20,916 nt of DNA from Conidiobolus incongruus B7586 (taxonomy: Eukaryota; Entomophthoromycota; Entomophthoromycetes; Entomophthorales; Conidiobolaceae), in the NCBI GenBank assembly GCA_000697335.1, contig JNEM01015066.1, positions 1 through 20,916 of the forward strand, written 5' to 3'. The first letter of the stretch is position 1. Each line of letters starts with the position of its first letter. The notes beneath the pieces were generated by a model. The model was not told the origin of the DNA. It did not search any database and saw only the letters and a list, made by a program, of their open reading frames with translations. Both the position numbers and the translations under genes were made by a program. Shown here piece after piece: positions 19,651-20,916 of the stretch.

Positions 19651-20824
19651 TATTATAATTGATTTAAATTTAATTGAATAAAAATTTTAAATAGAAAGTT
19701 ATTTATTTTATTTTGATATATTAATTTAAATTGATTGTTAAAAATATAAAGTAAAATAAAAACAAAGTGAGTTTGACAAGAATTAATAAAAAATTATATA
19801 TTGTATATTAGATTAATCAACTCAATATATTATTATTATTATCTTATACTTGAATATCATTTATAATCAAATCAGGAAACAAAGGAAAATTCTTTTGAAT
19901 AATTATTTTCATTAACATGAAAATTTTAAAAATTTATAAAATAAAATTATATTCATTTAATAATGATTTGTCTTAAATACAAAACTAATAAAATTGCAAT
20001 AATAGACCAATTTTTGATATTAATATAACTAATATATAAATTATAACAAATAGTTATAATAAAAAACCCTAAAATTTTTTTTGTAAAATATAAAATTAAT
20101 TTTAAAACCAGGATTTAATTATATTAATATAATTGACAAAATCCTATCTTTAAGCTAAATATTGAGATTAAGTTATAATTTTAAATAATAAGGAAATTAT
20201 TTATAATTTTTTATAATTTGTAATAATAAGTATATAAAATTAAAAAAAATCCAATATTACTGAATATGATTCAAATAAGTAAACTTAATTTATCATATTT
20301 AAATACTATTTATTATATAACTCTTTAATTAATTACATTTGAAAATTATATGTTATCAAGCTCTTAACAGCGTCAATTTTAAATATTATATAATTAAAAA
20401 TTTATTATATTCTTAAAATCCATTTAATTATTATTGTCATATTTAAATTATATATTAATTTAATCATATTAGAGGAAAGAAAAAATTTTATTAATAATTA
20501 CTTGGTTATATAGTTTTATATTAAAAAATCAATTATAATATAATGATTATATATTTAATATTACAAAAATGTCAAATTCAAAGTTAATATTTTGATTTTT
20601 AATATTATAAATAATTTAAAATTAGAATATTTAATATTAAAAATCAGGATTGATTATCCATTTAAGGTAAAAAAATAATATATTATGAATTTTTGATTTT
20701 TCAAATATATAATTAATTAGAAATAATAAAATATATATATAATATTTCATAATATAAATATTTTTTATTATATATATAGATTTATAATATTTTATTTATA
20801 TTATTTAATTTCAAAATTTAAAAT

Positions 20825-20852
20825 TAAGTCGAGTAATATATTAATCGACTTA
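20825..20852. repeat. 28-bp near-perfect palindrome
   Basis: The arms TAAGTCGA (20825-20832) and TCGACTTA (20845-20852) are exact reverse complements. The central TAATATATTA (20834-20843) is itself a perfect palindrome. Only the single bases joining arm and centre (G and A) fail to pair. The TCGA-containing arms are unusual in this A/T background. It could be a protein-binding site or foldback core. Confidence 0.6.
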
Positions 20853-20916
20853 TTATTATTATTTATTATTTTATTACTTGATATTTAAATAATAGGAATT
20901 TTTGGTAATTAAAAAT

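Larger units (their letters stand above)
18718..20916. other. AT-rich spacer with a repeat remnant, no gene seen
   Basis: Nearly pure A/T with closed frames, except an island at about 19421-19650 with more G+C and a palindrome at 20825-20852, listed separately. No other structure was recognised up to the window edge. Confidence 0.6.

Noticed and set aside
1-20916. tRNA, rRNA or CRISPR sequences
   Set aside because: No T-arm-like GTTCRANNC with pairing arms, no rRNA-like conserved blocks and no regularly spaced direct repeats were seen.

Overview
The window comes from a fungal nuclear chromosome with extremely AT-rich, gene-poor spacer DNA. The main evidence is one well-preserved gene (2987-7216, four exons). 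It encodes a 1351-residue protein joining a bromodomain to a histone-fold domain, the architecture of Spt7, a core subunit of the SAGA transcription coactivator. Its introns are 51-69 bp, with GT...AG ends. Coding DNA stands out sharply from spacers made almost entirely of A and T. I cannot name the genus. An AT-rich, repeat-loaded or early-diverging fungus is a reasonable guess and no more.

Layout. 1-2820 is AT-rich spacer with a trinucleotide microsatellite and one hairpin. 2821-7345 holds the SPT7-like gene with its promoter region and poly(A) signal. 7346-10200 is spacer with two small foldback (MITE-like) candidates and a compositionally distinct island near 8565-8770. 10200-13385 is a graveyard: a 248-bp LTR-like block, a short frame with a CxxC finger resembling a transposase zinc finger, about 1.1 kb of T-tract-rich DNA, an AT dinucleotide run, and about 1.2 kb of broken protein-coding sequence of unknown family. 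13386-20916 is again AT-rich spacer, but it contains two small intact genes (15457-15726, 89 aa; 18237-18671, 144 aa).

The most interesting signal is that pair of small genes. Both proteins begin with a probable secretion signal. Directly after it, both carry the same 17-residue pattern, R-G-F-x4-P-V-L-x6-D, with identical spacing, and the rest of the two proteins does not align. Five of the seven identical residues use different codons, so the match is kept at protein level rather than by recent copying. This suggests a diverged family of small secreted proteins sitting in repeat-rich, AT-rich DNA. That setting recalls effector-like genes, though the function is unknown. The SPT7-like gene is housekeeping and is not obviously connected to them. 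No tRNA, rRNA or CRISPR sequence was recognised.
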